A DNA stretch of 64,000 bases from Mesostigma viride (Eukaryota; Streptophyta; Mesostigmatophyceae; Mesostigmatales; Mesostigmataceae): the NCBI GenBank assembly GCA_009746045.1, contig RPFO01000080.1, positions 9,605,613 through 9,669,612 of the forward strand. The letters are read 5' to 3'. The position numbers and the translations under genes are program-made. The notes below the pieces were generated by a model. It searched no databases, had not been told where the DNA came from, and saw nothing but the letters and a program-made list of their open reading frames with translations. Every line of letters starts with the position of its first letter. Position 1 is the first letter of the stretch. Positions 33,547 to 44,398 of the stretch are shown here, piece by piece.

Positions 33547-35584
33547 GTAGTGCAGCTCAGCCACGAGCCACGAGCCACGAGGTAGCCATGGCTGACGGCG
33601 GAGCTCATAACTTGCACGTTTGAGCACCGAATTCAGCTGTGAATATCACAATCGCTTCGTCTTTCTAAGACGCACATGCTGATATAATTTTCCGAAGCTA
33701 TTACGCAATATATGACGAGCAAACGCTCCTCGACGCAACGCAGCCTGGCGGCTGCGCTCGGCAATGATAATACGTCTGCAGCTCCGGCTGCAGCTTCGCC
33801 CTCAGGTCCGGCAGGCAGCCGTGACACTAGTCGCACACTGGTGGTCGCCCAGCACCCTCCCGGGCTTCATGCCTCGCCTTCAGCCTCGCCTGAGCCCAAA
33901 CGCAGCCGCCCAACCGAACCTAGCCGGTCTGAGTACGACTTTGACGTTGACGAATTATTTTCCACCTTCGACGTCAACAGACCCGGCTATTTCGACAGGC
34001 CACACATCCGGATACTGGAGCTCCTGTTTTATGGGTCGTATGCCTCCCTTCTTGACCTGTGCCAGCGCCTCTAACGCCATAAATGCTTCCGCAGCCAGTC
34101 TGACGGCCTGTTTCAGCTCCGTGCAGCTGACCTGTCTGGCTGGTCGCAACCGCGCCTTCAGCTTGCCGCCCTCTTTTCCATCCTTCAGTGTGCTTCCGCG
34201 GACCTCTGGCAACCCGTCCCCTTGACCGAATCCACCCTCCTCCTCCACCTCCACGCAGCCATCTCACAGCACGTGACGCCCCTCGCTGCAGATGTGGCAG
34301 CTGTGGGTCGCACGCTGGCTGCTGAGCTCCCCACCATCCCCACCGCCACTGCCACCCTCCTCGCCTCCCCCCCCCCCCCCTCCGCCTCCACCGACTCCAT
34401 CACCGCCCAGCTCCGCGACATCGACCAGCACCTTAATGACAATGCAATCGCCCTGGAGCCGGTCCTGCAAAACACCGCAGGCCTCACCGCCCAGGCGGTG
34501 AAGGACATTGCCGCCAAGCCCGCCCCCGCTGGCCTGGCTGGCGATGCTCCTCCCATCCCGACCTGGGTGGACATGCTTAAGCAGCACACCACCTCCACAA
34601 CCTCCGCCGTCGCAGCACAGCTCCAGCAGCAGACGCTCGACCTCCGCGAGGAGACCGAGCTCGCCAAGCGCAGCCTCAACGTCATCGTCAAGAACTTCGA
34701 CATGGAGGAAGGTGAGAATTCCGAGAAGCTTACGCGTGCGTTTGAGAGAGAAATCCTTGGTCGCATGGGCCTTAATGGTGAGATCGAGCTGGTCGCCCAC
34801 CGCCTTCCCCGCGCGCGGGGTATGGCAGGGGCGCCCCCGCTCCTCCTCACCTTTAAGAACCCGGCGGACAAGATTTCTTTTCTCAGATGCCGCAAGCGGC
34901 TCGAGAAGACTCACTTCACCCTTGACGACGACTTGACCCTGGCGCAGCACAACAACGTCGACGGGAGCTATGGCCGACCTACCTCCAGCTCCGGCAGACC
35001 AAGGCGGGGCAGCCGGTGTACTGGAAGGGGGCGGCCATCTACGTCGGCCACAAGCCCTGGCATGCGACCGGCCGCGGCCCCAACGACTCCAGACGCCCCA
35101 GCTTAGGGGACTACAGCAGTAGTAGTGTAGAATAGATAGACCGTGGCCATGTACATGTAAGCCTCCTACAGGCTCTACACCAGCTGATTCACGAGTCTTA
35201 TTTAGCCATGTACATGTGTGCCCGGCTATGATGTGCCACACTCCAGATGATGCCTAGCTTTATTTAGTTATGCTGTGCCCATGCAGAGAGCTGCTTTCTG
35301 CTGAGATGCCACGCTCTAGCTCTTGTATAGCTACGCTGATATTCCCCCCCTATGATGGGCTCCCCTTAGCTGGGCGTTGCCCGAGACTCTGGGGGGTGCA
35401 GGTGCCATGGTGCACCTAGAGCAAGTGTCGTTTACATTCCCACCCTTGCAGGAAGTAGCTTAGAATGTATCATAGGCCATATGCCCCTTCTCAAGGGCTA
35501 TGTGCTACATATACTCCCAACGGAGTTATGTTCCTAATTAATTAATTAATTAATTAATTAATTAATAAGTAATTAATTAATTAA
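33547..35584 (+). mobile_element. ORF1-only LINE-like element, full copy, 13-bp target duplication
   Basis: The 13-bp tgcccatgcacat flanks it (33534-33546 and 35585-35597). Order: 5' UTR with cgagccacgaggtagcc, an ORF1-like region (33712-35106), a ~400-bp 3' UTR, hairpin ACTCCCAACGGAGT (35513-35526) and a long (TTAA)n tail. No reverse transcriptase is present. Other copies lie at 37263-39245 (minus) and 41861-42651. The half-LINE (HAL1-like) design implies mobilisation in trans. Confidence 0.75.
33712..35106 (+). pseudogene. ORF1 protein of the ORF1-only element (frameshifted)
   Basis: Part one (33712-34074) starts MTSKRSSTQRSLAAALGNDN and is Ser/Pro/Ala-rich, ending LLDLCQRL. Part two (34222-35106) continues after a frame change: a helical region, TAQAVKDIAAKPAPAGLAGD, then the conserved core ELAKRSLNVIVKNFDMEEGE, EREILGRMGLNGEIELVAHR, PLLLTFKNPADKISFL and FTLDDDLTLAQ. 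That core is the usual layout of LINE ORF1 nucleic-acid-binding proteins (RRM-like, then CTD). The copy at 39090-37690 shows the same order with breaks in other places, so the ancestor was probably one frame. Confidence 0.6.
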
Positions 35585-35604
35585 TGCCCATGCACATTTA
35601 ATCA

Positions 35605-35735
35605 AATTAAATTAAATTGAAACATATCTCCGTTGGGAGTACATGTACATAGCACATATCCCTGAGAAGGGGCAATTATGGCTTTTAAAACATTCTGGGC
35701 TACTTCCTGCAAGGGTAGGGTGTAAACTACCCCTG
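35605..35735 (-). mobile_element. 3' fragment of the ORF1-only element, minus strand
   Basis: The reverse complement shows cttgcaggaagtagcc, ccccttctcagggatatgtgc and tactcccaacggagatatg, the family 3' end. About 130 bp, heavily truncated and diverged. Confidence 0.55.
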
Positions 35736-35899
35736 CATGCTCTCGATGCACAATACCACAGAAGAAGCCCCTGTCTTCCTCAGTAATGCAGTCACATTAC
35801 AATTCAATAGTCCAACTGGGCAGGAGAATGGTGCACGGGATGAGCAGCAGGTATCTCCTCCTTCACACCCGGAAGAACCACAAGTGAGAGCAAATCCTG

Positions 35900-36247
35900 T
35901 TGTCCCCAGGAAAACATTTGCTGAGGTTGCACAAGGCACACAACAGCAAAGCAGTTGTGGCAACAGGTACAGCATGGGTAAATGCTGTAGGGGATGCAGG
36001 TCAAGATCTTAGTATTTTGGCTGTAGAAACCCAAGCACTGGTGAGTATCATCAGTGCAGATGCTGTATCTGGTCTGAAAATGAGGGCCTCACCATGGGCT
36101 AGAGTGTCAGATTTTTCAGGCAAAACCAAAATGCAGGTCAAAGGTCAGGTGTCCATTCCAATCCTGGGCACGCCCACCCCGTTTCAGGTGGTGGAGGGCT
36201 ATTCAGGGAATGTCTTGTTGGGGGAACCTTTTGTATCTTACCCTTGA
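35900..36247 (+). pseudogene. Ty1/copia-like element: degenerate aspartic protease region
   Basis: A frame ending at 36247 reads ETQALVSIISADAVSGL, MQVKGQVSIPI and GNVLLGEPFV. This matches the layout of a retroelement protease (D-T-G-A ... VSIIS ... LLG), but the catalytic D-T-G is replaced by E-T-Q, so it cannot be active. A Pro/Gln-rich linker frame precedes it (35737-36012). Confidence 0.5.
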
Positions 36248-36679
36248 GTAGTCATCTCAGCTGGGAGGTTGAGTGTGACAGGGGTAGGGCAGGTACCTAT
36301 AGATCATTTTAAAATCCCTTTGAGCCATATTAGCACTGGGTTGGATGCTGCTATCCATGCAGTCAACCCAAGTACCTCCCAGGTCAGGAGCCCTGTGTGG
36401 ATTCATGATCTCCGATACACTCTCAAAAGCTGCTTCCTTCTGTGTTTGGGCTGGGTAGATGGGATGTTGCATCCATGTCTCCCCTGTCCTATGATGACAT
36501 TGTACGGGACTGCCAGACGCATATTGGATCGATTTGGCTGGAGGCTTTTACCAAAGCCACTGAGGGAGGAGTGCACGCATGGGTCACTCCTGATGCACGT
36601 AGTCCCACTCACACACCACCTGTCACTCCATTAGAGACGTTGCCAGCAGGGCCGGGCTAAAAAGCTGATGTTATAATTT

Positions 36680-36936
36680 GTGTGCAAACACAAGCCAGAG
36701 GCTGATGGGGCACCACCCATTTTTCATGCTAGGCCACGTGTCACGGAGTTCAGGGGCTCTACAGAGCTGACAGAGGCTGAGTTGTATACTCCTGGTATTC
36801 AGCAAACCTCTCTCAAGGTGTTGATTTCATTGTTTGTGCATCAGCTCAACTCTGGAAAGGATTATGTGTGTAAAGCCACTGATATCAAAAGGGTCTTTCT
36901 AAAGGGGGATCCTGCAATAGCACAGCAGGTCTGGAA
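36680..36936 (+). pseudogene. Ty1/copia-like reverse transcriptase, N-terminal fragment
   Basis: It reads ARPRVTEFRGSTELTEAELY, QQTSLKVLISLFV and KATDIKRVFLKGDPA, equivalent to the copia stretch with DVKTAFLNGDL. It is cut at 36936 by an RTE tail insertion. The next part of the enzyme is found at 41500. Confidence 0.65.
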
Positions 36937-36999
36937 TTAATTTATTAATTACTTAAACTCGTGCTCCCGTTGGGGAGTCACGTAGCATTGATTAACCCC

Positions 37000-37266
37000 G
37001 ATCGATGGATGGATGGATGGATGGATGGATGGATGGATGGATGGATGGATGGATGGATGGATGGATGGATGGATGGATGGATGGATGGATGGATGGATGG
37101 ATGGATGGATGGATGGATGGATGGATGGATGGATGGATGGATGGATGGATGGATGGATGGATGGATGGATGGATGGATGGATGGATGGATGGATGGATGG
37201 ATGGATGGATGGATGGATGGATGGATGGATGGATGGATGGATGGATGGATGGATGGATGGATGGAT
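37000..37266. repeat. (GGAT)n microsatellite, about 67 copies
   Basis: An uninterrupted GGAT run of ~267 bp, the expanded 3' microsatellite of the RTE-like tail. The other half (about 20 copies) is at 39261-39338. The WMDG/MDGW frames are artefacts. Confidence 0.95.
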
Positions 37267-39245
37267 TAATTAATTAGGAACATAACTCCGTTGGGAGTAT
37301 ATATAGCACATAGCCCTGAGAAGGGGCATATGAGCCTATAATACATTCTAAGCTACTTCCTGCAAGGGTGGGAATGTAAACAACACTTGCTCTAGGTGCA
37401 CCAGGGCACCCGCACCCTCATGGTCTATCACGCTATGCCCGGGTAAGGGGGGGAGCATGCCTGTGAGGGGGAAGATCATCATGGCTATACAAGAGCTATG
37501 GCAGGGCTTCTCAGCAGAGAGTGACTCCCTGCATGGGCACAACATTACTAAATAAGGCTAGGCATCGTCTGGAGTGTGGCACATCATAGGCACACATGTA
37601 CATGACTAAAAAGGCTAGGCCTCAGCTGGTATAGTGCCTGTAGTAGGCGGGCATGTACAAGGCCACTGTCTAACTATTCTACACTACTGCTGTATTCCCC
37701 TAGGCTGGGGCTGGAGTTGCTGGGGCCGCGGTGGTCGAGGGGGTCGCTTGCCAGGGCTTGTGGCCGACGTAGATGGCCGCCCCCTTCCAGTACACCGGCT
37801 GGCCCGCCTTGGTCTGCCGTCCGGAGCTGGAGGTAGGTCGACCATAGCTCCCGTCGTCGTTGTTGCTGTGCCAGGGTCAAGTCGTCGTCGAGGGTGAAGA
37901 GAGTCTTCTCGAGCCGCTTGCGGCGTCTGAGAAAAGAAATCTTGTCCGCCGGAGTCTTAAAGGTGAGAAGGAGCGGGGGCGGCCCGGCCTTACCCCGCGC
38001 GCGGGGAAGGCGGTGGGCGGCCAGCTCGATCTCACCAGTAAGGCCCATGCGATCAAGGATTTCTCTCTCAAAAACACGCGCAAGCTTCTCGGAATTCTCA
38101 CCTTCCTCCATCTTGAGATTCTTGACAATGACGTTGAGGCTGCGCTTGGCGAGCTCGGCCTCCTCGCGGAGGTCAAGCGTCTGCCGCTGCATGGAGCTGG
38201 GCTGCGACGGCGGAGGTGGTGGAGGTGGTATGTTGCTTAAGCATGTCCGCCCAGGTCGTGATGGGAGGAGCATCGCCGGCCAGGCCAGCCGAGGCGGGCT
38301 TGGCGGCAATGTCCTTCACTGCCTGGGCGGTGAGGCCTGCTGTGTTCTGCAAGACCTCGATAGCGATTGCATTATCCTTGAGGCGCTGGTCGATGTCGCG
38401 GAGCTGGGCGGTGATGGAGTCGGTGGAGGCGGAGGGGGGGGGGGGTGGAGGCGAGGAGGGTGGCGGTGGCGGTGGGGATGGTGGGAAGCTCAGCAGCCAG
38501 CATGCCGCCAAGTGCCGCCACATCTGCGGCAAGAGGGGTCACGTGCTGCTCGAAAGCTTCCTTGAGGAGGGTGCGGATGGTGGCTTCGGTGGGGAAGGTG
38601 GAGGGGGGCGGGGGGAAGCCCAGATCGCGGATTCGGAGCGTCCAGCAAGGGAGCAGAGGGCGAAGCGTTGAAGCTTGGGGCGACTCATGCGGTGGAGGAT
38701 TGGGAGAGCCTCGGCGGGGTCGACAAGCTGGCCATTACCAGGCCAGCGGCCGCGGTTGTGGGACGTGAAGTGCACGCACAGGGTTAGAAGCGAGGCGTGA
38801 TTGCCGGAAAACACGTCGTCCATGAAGGCTCCTATGCCTTGGCGCCAGTAGCTGGAGGCGTTGGCGTCAAAGGAGCGCTCTTCCCAGGGCGGCTCAGCAG
38901 AGCGACTGCGCTTGGGGTCAGGCGAGGCAGATGGCGAGGCAAGCCCGGGAGGCTGGGCGAGCACCAGTGCACGACTAGTGTCACCGTTGCCATCTGGGCC
39001 GGTGGGCGAAGCTGCAGCCGAAGCTGCAGACGTATTATCATTGCCGAGCGCAGCCGCCAGGCTGCGTTGCGTCGAGAGGCGTTTGCTCATCGTATATTGC
39101 GTAATGGCTTCGGAAAATTACATCAGCATGTGCGTCGTAGAAAGACGCATCGATTGTGATATTCACGGCTAAATTCGGTGCTCAAACGTGAAAGTTATGA
39201 GCTCCGCCGTCAGCCATGGCTACCTCGTGGCTCGTGGTTCGTTGG
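37263..39245 (-). mobile_element. ORF1-only LINE-like element, second long copy
   Basis: About 2 kb, colinear with 33560-35560 on the opposite strand. ORF1 parts: start at 39090 (MSKRLSTQRSLAAALGNDN) running to 38539, a frame 38532-38173 (AQLRDIDQRLKDNAIAIE, AQAVKDIAAKPASAGLAGD), and 38309-37674 (RSLNVIVKNLKMEEGENSEK, FTLDDDLTLAQ). Frameshifts separate them. It inserted into the GGAT microsatellite of the RTE tail, so its target duplication cannot be told from the repeat. Confidence 0.7.
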
Positions 39246-39554
39246 GATAATTAATTAATGGGATGGATGGATGGATGGATGGATGGATGGATGGATGGAT
39301 GGATGGATGGATGGATGGATGGATGGATGGGTGGGTGGGTCACTGGGTGGGCACACGCAATCCTACCGATCTAAGCTATCTACAAGCTAATAATCTACAA
39401 GCTATCTACAAAACAGTCCTACTCTAGATCTATGGTGCCCGCGACCCTAGGGGTCTTGTCTATCATGCCGTCCACGTGTGCATACGCGCGGCTTCCCCAC
39501 TGCAGGGGGGTTGTTGCCCCTCTATGACCTGGGCCCACTTGGCCTTGTCTGGAA

Positions 39555-41499
39555 GGGTCAGGTATATACGTGGTCAATACTCCGGCTACTAAGGTGTGGT
39601 CCAGGGAGATTTCACAACCTTTGCTAAGGCCAAACCTGGGGGTAGAAGGGTGTTACGTCGCGTAATAACCTGTTACAGTTACGGACGTAAATTAGGTCAT
39701 TTGCCTCAGTCGTTCTTAGATTTACGTATAGCTTGCACCGGTGGACAATGTTGATTATGTGTCCCGGTGCCCCGGCGTAGTGGGTGCATTTGGCGCCGCG
39801 CCGCGTACTTTAGTAGTGGTCCTTATCCTTCGCGTAGAATGTAGTGGACCAACGTGCATCTGTGCATCTGTAGGCGAGGGCCATGTCGGCCCGAGCATGC
39901 TGGACCGTTGGTGATCATTTATGCACGTCCTACCCCTCGGGTTGGCACTCGGCGTGTGTTATGAATTGTAACACATATTAGCTAGGGTCATCATGGCAGT
40001 TTTAATAGGTGTTTCCTTCGTTATCCTGGAGTAAACGGGTTTTGGGTTCAATGGCCTATGGCATATTACAGACATACTTATGCTACATAATGCATTGAGA
40101 TCCGGTTCGTCACATTCGTCTTTCGCCCAGGGTGTAGCTAGAAACGGCCTCACTAACTTAGGTAGTGTTAGATGCGGGTTAGGTAGCTAGAGGAGGCAGT
40201 AGAGGACCGAGCGGCAACAAAGGGTTGCAGTCAGCTCCAAAAGTTTTTAGGCTGTAGTGCACAGGAGGTGTTCATGAGGCTAGGGGCCAAGTATCCGAAG
40301 GAGACAACCAGCGCAGGCCAGAAATTTGGAGAATCCAGACCATATATGATAATATTGATCCCTGCCTGTTTGTCATTCTGTCGCGTTTGCGTGCCATTAT
40401 ATCCTAGCCTATCACTTGGAAGGCATATCCATAGCAATAGAGTACTCTTGTGTGTGATCCACTATATTAAATCCTGTGAGATGCAGGTCACGGACATACT
40501 TGGCCGCCGACCTCATGACAGGCAATTCCGTAGCCAGCCAGGTGTGGAATAAAACCATGATGCTTTATATATTTGGAAAGCAACCAAACCATTCACATTT
40601 AATTTCAAAAGACATCGACAAGAATACAAGTGTTGTCTAGTCGTATAATGTCGTACTTGTGCGTCACTGTCCAAATAAGGCTAAGCGGTTCTTGATAACC
40701 TAGCAGGCCTCGGGTGACGCCACACTGCTCCGCTTGGCTTACGGCTGGCAGTGTCCTTTAGCGCCCCCTATCCTGTCTACCTATCCCGCTCACCCCAGCT
40801 ATGGCTCACTGGCCAACGACGACCGGGATCCTTCCCGAGTCTCGCCCACAATACACACATCATCTTGACGAAACCAAACAGTTATCACTTCCGTCAACCA
40901 ATCTCATGACAATTACTCATTGCAACCACTCTCGGGGGCTGCTCCGGATTGTTCCACTATTAAACCCCTTGACGACAACACCAAGTTGTGAGGGAGAGTA
41001 ACGAGCGAACAACGACCACCATGGCCGCTGCCGTGCTCCTAAATACCTCCAAAAATCCCGGCATCCATGCGCTGTCGCATTTGCCAGCAAGCCGCCTGAC
41101 GTGCAGTTAGACTGCCAGCAAAATGCAGAGCAAGTCTGTTCGACACCCACGTGCGAGCCAGCACACCGCACACTACGATCTGCGTATCTAGCTTTGTCCG
41201 ATGGACTGAACATCATTCCGTCTGGACAATACAAAAGATTCGTAACTGCCAAATGTCACGCACCGGAATATTGCGCAAGCCACCAAGGCTTTGCGCCCCA
41301 AAGTCTTGCGCCTAAACCTAAGTCAGGTCACCTAAGACTGTCACTCTAGAAATTCAGGCCTTTCCGGCGCGGCGCTCCACACCGGCCCAAGGAACAAAGC
41401 CTGCGGCCTACTGAATCGGAACCAACCAAACGTCGGTAACGATTCCGATTACGGCAACCGCGTAACTTCTTGAGTGCACGGACGTAAATGATCACGGAC
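39555..41499. other. Unassigned DNA inside the copia element
   Basis: About 1.9 kb with no recognisable gene. The first ~90 bp may be copia reverse-transcriptase sequence continuing from 36936. The shared motif acggacgtaaat near both ends (39682 and 41479) hints at another inserted element, but I could not define ends. Confidence 0.4.
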
Positions 41500-41847
41500 G
41501 TGACAATTCCACACCCTGATGGTCTGATGATGTATGTATGGCATGGGGATGATCAGTTGATATCAGGTCCTACTAGAGCTGCAGTGGATGCTTTCATAGC
41601 GGCCAGGTGTCTGCCAGTTTTGAGATTGGCAAGCAACTCGGGAGCTGGGTGAGGAGCCAGCAGTTAGCAACTCGGGAGCTGGGTGAGGAGCCAGCAGTTA
41701 AGTCCTGTGGTATGCTCAGCAGGCTTCAGTGAGTTGCTGCAGCAGCAGGGTAGCTGGGATTGTTCCATGCAGGCCTCTGCTGAATATATCAAGTCTTGTC
41801 TGGATGTCCTGCCTGTCACCATCACGGTCCCTGATCTGTGCCCCACC
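41500..41847 (+). pseudogene. Ty1/copia-like reverse transcriptase, catalytic-motif fragment
   Basis: The frame IPHPDGLMMYVWHGDDQLIS then GPTRAAVDAFIAA corresponds to the copia YVDD region, here YVWHGDD, so the motif is damaged. It stops soon after. A perfect 34-bp tandem duplication (gcaactcgggagctgggtgag...) at 41631-41699 follows, then SAGFSELLQQQGSWDCSMQA and AEYIKSCLDVLP. Confidence 0.55.
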
Positions 41848-41860
41848 ATTAGAGGCCGGC

Positions 41861-42651
41861 GCGCGCGGGGTAAGGCAGGGGCGCCCCCGCTCCTTCTCAC
41901 CTTTAAGAACCCGGCGGACAAGATTTCCTTCCTCAGACGCCACAAGCGGCTCGAAAAGACTCACTTCACCCTTGACGACGACTTGACCCTGGCGCAGCAC
42001 AACAACGTCGACGGGAGCTATGGCCGACCTACCTCCAGCTCCGGCAGACCAAGGCGGGGCAGCCCGGCCGGTGTACTGGAAGGGGGCGGCCATCTACGTC
42101 GGCCACAAGCCCTGGCATGCGACCGGCCGCGGCCCCAACGACTCCAGACGCCCCAGCTTAGGGGAATACGGCAGCAGTAGTGTAGAATAGATAGACCGTG
42201 GCCATGTACATGTAAGCCTCCTACAGGCTCTATACCAGCTGATTCACGAGTCTTATTTAGCCATGTACATGTGTGCCCGGCTATGATGTGCCACACTCCA
42301 GATGATGCCTAGCTTTATTTAGTTATGCTGTGCCCATGCAGAGAGCTGCTCTCTGCTGAGATGCCACGCTCTAGCTCTTGTATAGCTATGCCGATCTTCC
42401 CCCCCATGACAGGCTCCCCCTTAGCTGGGCATAGCTTGAAGATCATGGGGATGCAGGTGCCATGGTGCACCTAGAGCAAGTGTCGTTTACATTCCCACCC
42501 TTGCAGGAAGTAGCTTAGAATGTATTATAGGCCATATGCCCCTTCTCAAGCATATGCCCCTTCAGTCACGTGTCTATTAATTAATTAATTAATGCCCCTT
42601 CTCAAGGGCTATGTGCTACATATACTCCCAACGGAGTTATGTTCCTAATTA
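41861..42651 (+). mobile_element. ORF1-only element, 5'-truncated copy, perfect 13-bp target duplication
   Basis: attagaggccggc is present at 41848-41860 and 42652-42664. The insert starts inside ORF1 (at the PPLLLTFKNPADKISFL segment), keeps FTLDDDLTLAQHNNVDGSYG, the 3' UTR, hairpin ACTCCCAACGGAGT (42624-42637) and a short TTAA tail. 5' truncation plus a 13-bp duplication is the mark of target-primed reverse transcription. Confidence 0.85.
42551..42592 (+). mobile_element. 42-bp LINE tail insertion
   Basis: tgccccttctcaag occurs at 42537-42550 and 42593-42606. The 42 bp between end in gtcacgtgtctattaattaa, the same as the terminus of the LINE fragment at 712-737. It interrupts the 3' UTR of the ORF1-only copy. 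Confidence 0.75.
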
Positions 42652-42664
42652 ATTAGAGGCCGGC

Positions 42665-43459
42665 AAGCTAGGCCGGGCTGTGTGCTACGTGTGCCCCGAC
42701 CCCATCTGGCATATGTGAGCAGGGTAGATGATGCGGTGCTACCGGAGCTAGGAGCTAGGGCAAATTATCAAGCAGCTATTATGTACATGATGGTCCGGTC
42801 ACCTTTTATTATGGCATGCTTCGCGAGCACTGAATCTGTTAACTCCCATTCACATCACGTGTATGATCAATCGATAGTTCATTGGAGTCCAGCCAGGCGG
42901 TACTCGCCAAAATTCAAGCCAGAGAGGCTGGATTGTTCTTCTTACACAACACAGGTGGGAAACAGTCACTAGTCTCCTGGTAATTCAGCAGATTGCACAA
43001 GAGGAAGGCTGTCAGTAGCAATGTGGCTGAGTGCAGGGCTCAGTGTGGTATCCTCTGTATGCATGCAAGGTATCTCAATCACTTGCTGGTCTGGCTGCAA
43101 CACCAGGCTGGTAGCTCTGCAGGAGTGAAGGCTCATTTGCTTACTGACTCTCAATCAATCATCTCCTTCCTTGCCAATCCCTTGACTGTTCACTCTGACT
43201 TGGATTGGATTGTGCTGAACTGAACAGGAGTGCAAGTACCTGGAGTCCATGCAAGACCCACGTCAGGGACATGGACAATGCTGCCGACGCACTAACCAAA
43301 GTGCCCCATGGCCCCCAGGCAGCTAGCACTCAATACCAGGTCTTGTATGGGGTCATGAACCCCTACAGTCAGAAGAGACTGGCACATCAAACACTTGAGC
43401 CCATGCAGACTGATGACTCCCTGCCAAATACTGTGGCCGGACACCTGCATTGGCAGTAG
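42665..43459 (+). pseudogene. Ty1/copia-like RNase H and C-terminus
   Basis: Frames at 42682-42972, 42993-43223 and 43205-43459 carry the copia RNase H order: SSNVAECRAQCGILCMHARY (for the usual SSTEAEY), LLTDSQSIISFLANP, then DMDNAADALTKVPHGPQ (for the usual N.ADxLTK). Two or more frameshifts. The element's LTRs were not identified. Confidence 0.65.
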
Positions 43460-44398
43460 AGTAGCTAGTTTTCAGACAGTGTGTCAAAGCACTGGTCGTG
43501 AAAGTTGGGAAGTGTAATGTGTTATATATTTGAATAAAAGTTTTTGAGACTACCTGTTGGATGACTATGGAATGTTGTGGCTCAAAGCATCCATCTCACT
43601 CAACTATGACACCATGCTTGAGACATGGGGCCTTTTTAAAGGCATCCCTTGTACATGTGTGAGGTGACCTTAATTTGGGTCCTAATAGTTGTCTGACAGA
43701 TTTTTTTTCTTAGGCATTGGGAATGGCTGCATCCATCCAATGATGGCTGCACGTGTGTTTCTGTAATTGAAACCCAAGAAAACTTTAAGTGGGAGTTAGT
43801 CTAAGTCTCCCGCCTATAGCCTAAGTGGACACGTGTCAGTACCGCCGGCACCCAATTGGGTACGGGGATGGTACTGGCCTAGAGTAGCTGCATGTGGCAT
43901 GTACACGTGGCTGTATACAGTATGTGATGAGCCGGTACCTTAGTACCGGGCCGGAGTGTAGTTGTCATGTTAGGACTGGCTAGATCAGGTTGTAACTGAT
44001 CTAGGGCAGTCCGTCTCAGATCAGTAAGTTAGAGTTAACTTACGCAAAGTCTGGCCAGCCATTGTTGACGGCTGGCCAGCAGTACATATGCCAACCTTTC
44101 CTAATGCCAAGGTGTCTCGTCGTCCACACGTGAGCCATTAATTTGGCATTCTCTCATTGTAGTACTCAGTGCCGACCGCGGTCTGCACATGTTGCTATAA
44201 CTGGTCTGCGCCCCGCCCCCCCCCCACAGCCAATTCAGCCAACGCACTACCTTGCATTGCAGTGTGTACTCGCGGTGGCGGCGCGTGGCACGCTGTCGCC
44301 GGCGTGCCGATCTCACCCTGCCCAACGTAGTGTATGCTGGCCTAAGTGGGTAATGGGTATGGCAGCGGGAAAAGGGAGCGGTCCCGCTGGGATTCTCT
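43460..44398. other. Region without a recognised gene
   Basis: A polyadenylation-like aataaa at 43543 follows the copia remnant. Further on there are short inverted motifs such as ggtacc/tagtaccggg near 43920-43950. No coding signal. Confidence 0.4.

Larger units (their letters stand above)
36937..39546 (-). mobile_element. RTE-like LINE 3' end inserted in the copia element, itself split
   Basis: Flanked by gtctggaa (36929-36936 and 39547-39554). The part at 39260-39546 matches the RTE 3' UTR at 3110-3335 (cccactg.agggg, ctctatgacctgggcccacttggcctt). The terminal part (hairpin at 36960-36982, cgtgctcccgttggggagtcacg, and TTAA-like tail) is at 36937-36998. Between them lies the GGAT microsatellite, interrupted by an ORF1-only element. 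Confidence 0.7.

Noticed and set aside
35513-35584. Helitron 3' end (hairpin followed by CTAA)
   Set aside because: The hairpin plus cctaa looked like one, but copies have 13-bp target duplications and 5' truncations, and the same end type closes an RTE-like LINE; Helitrons make no target duplication.
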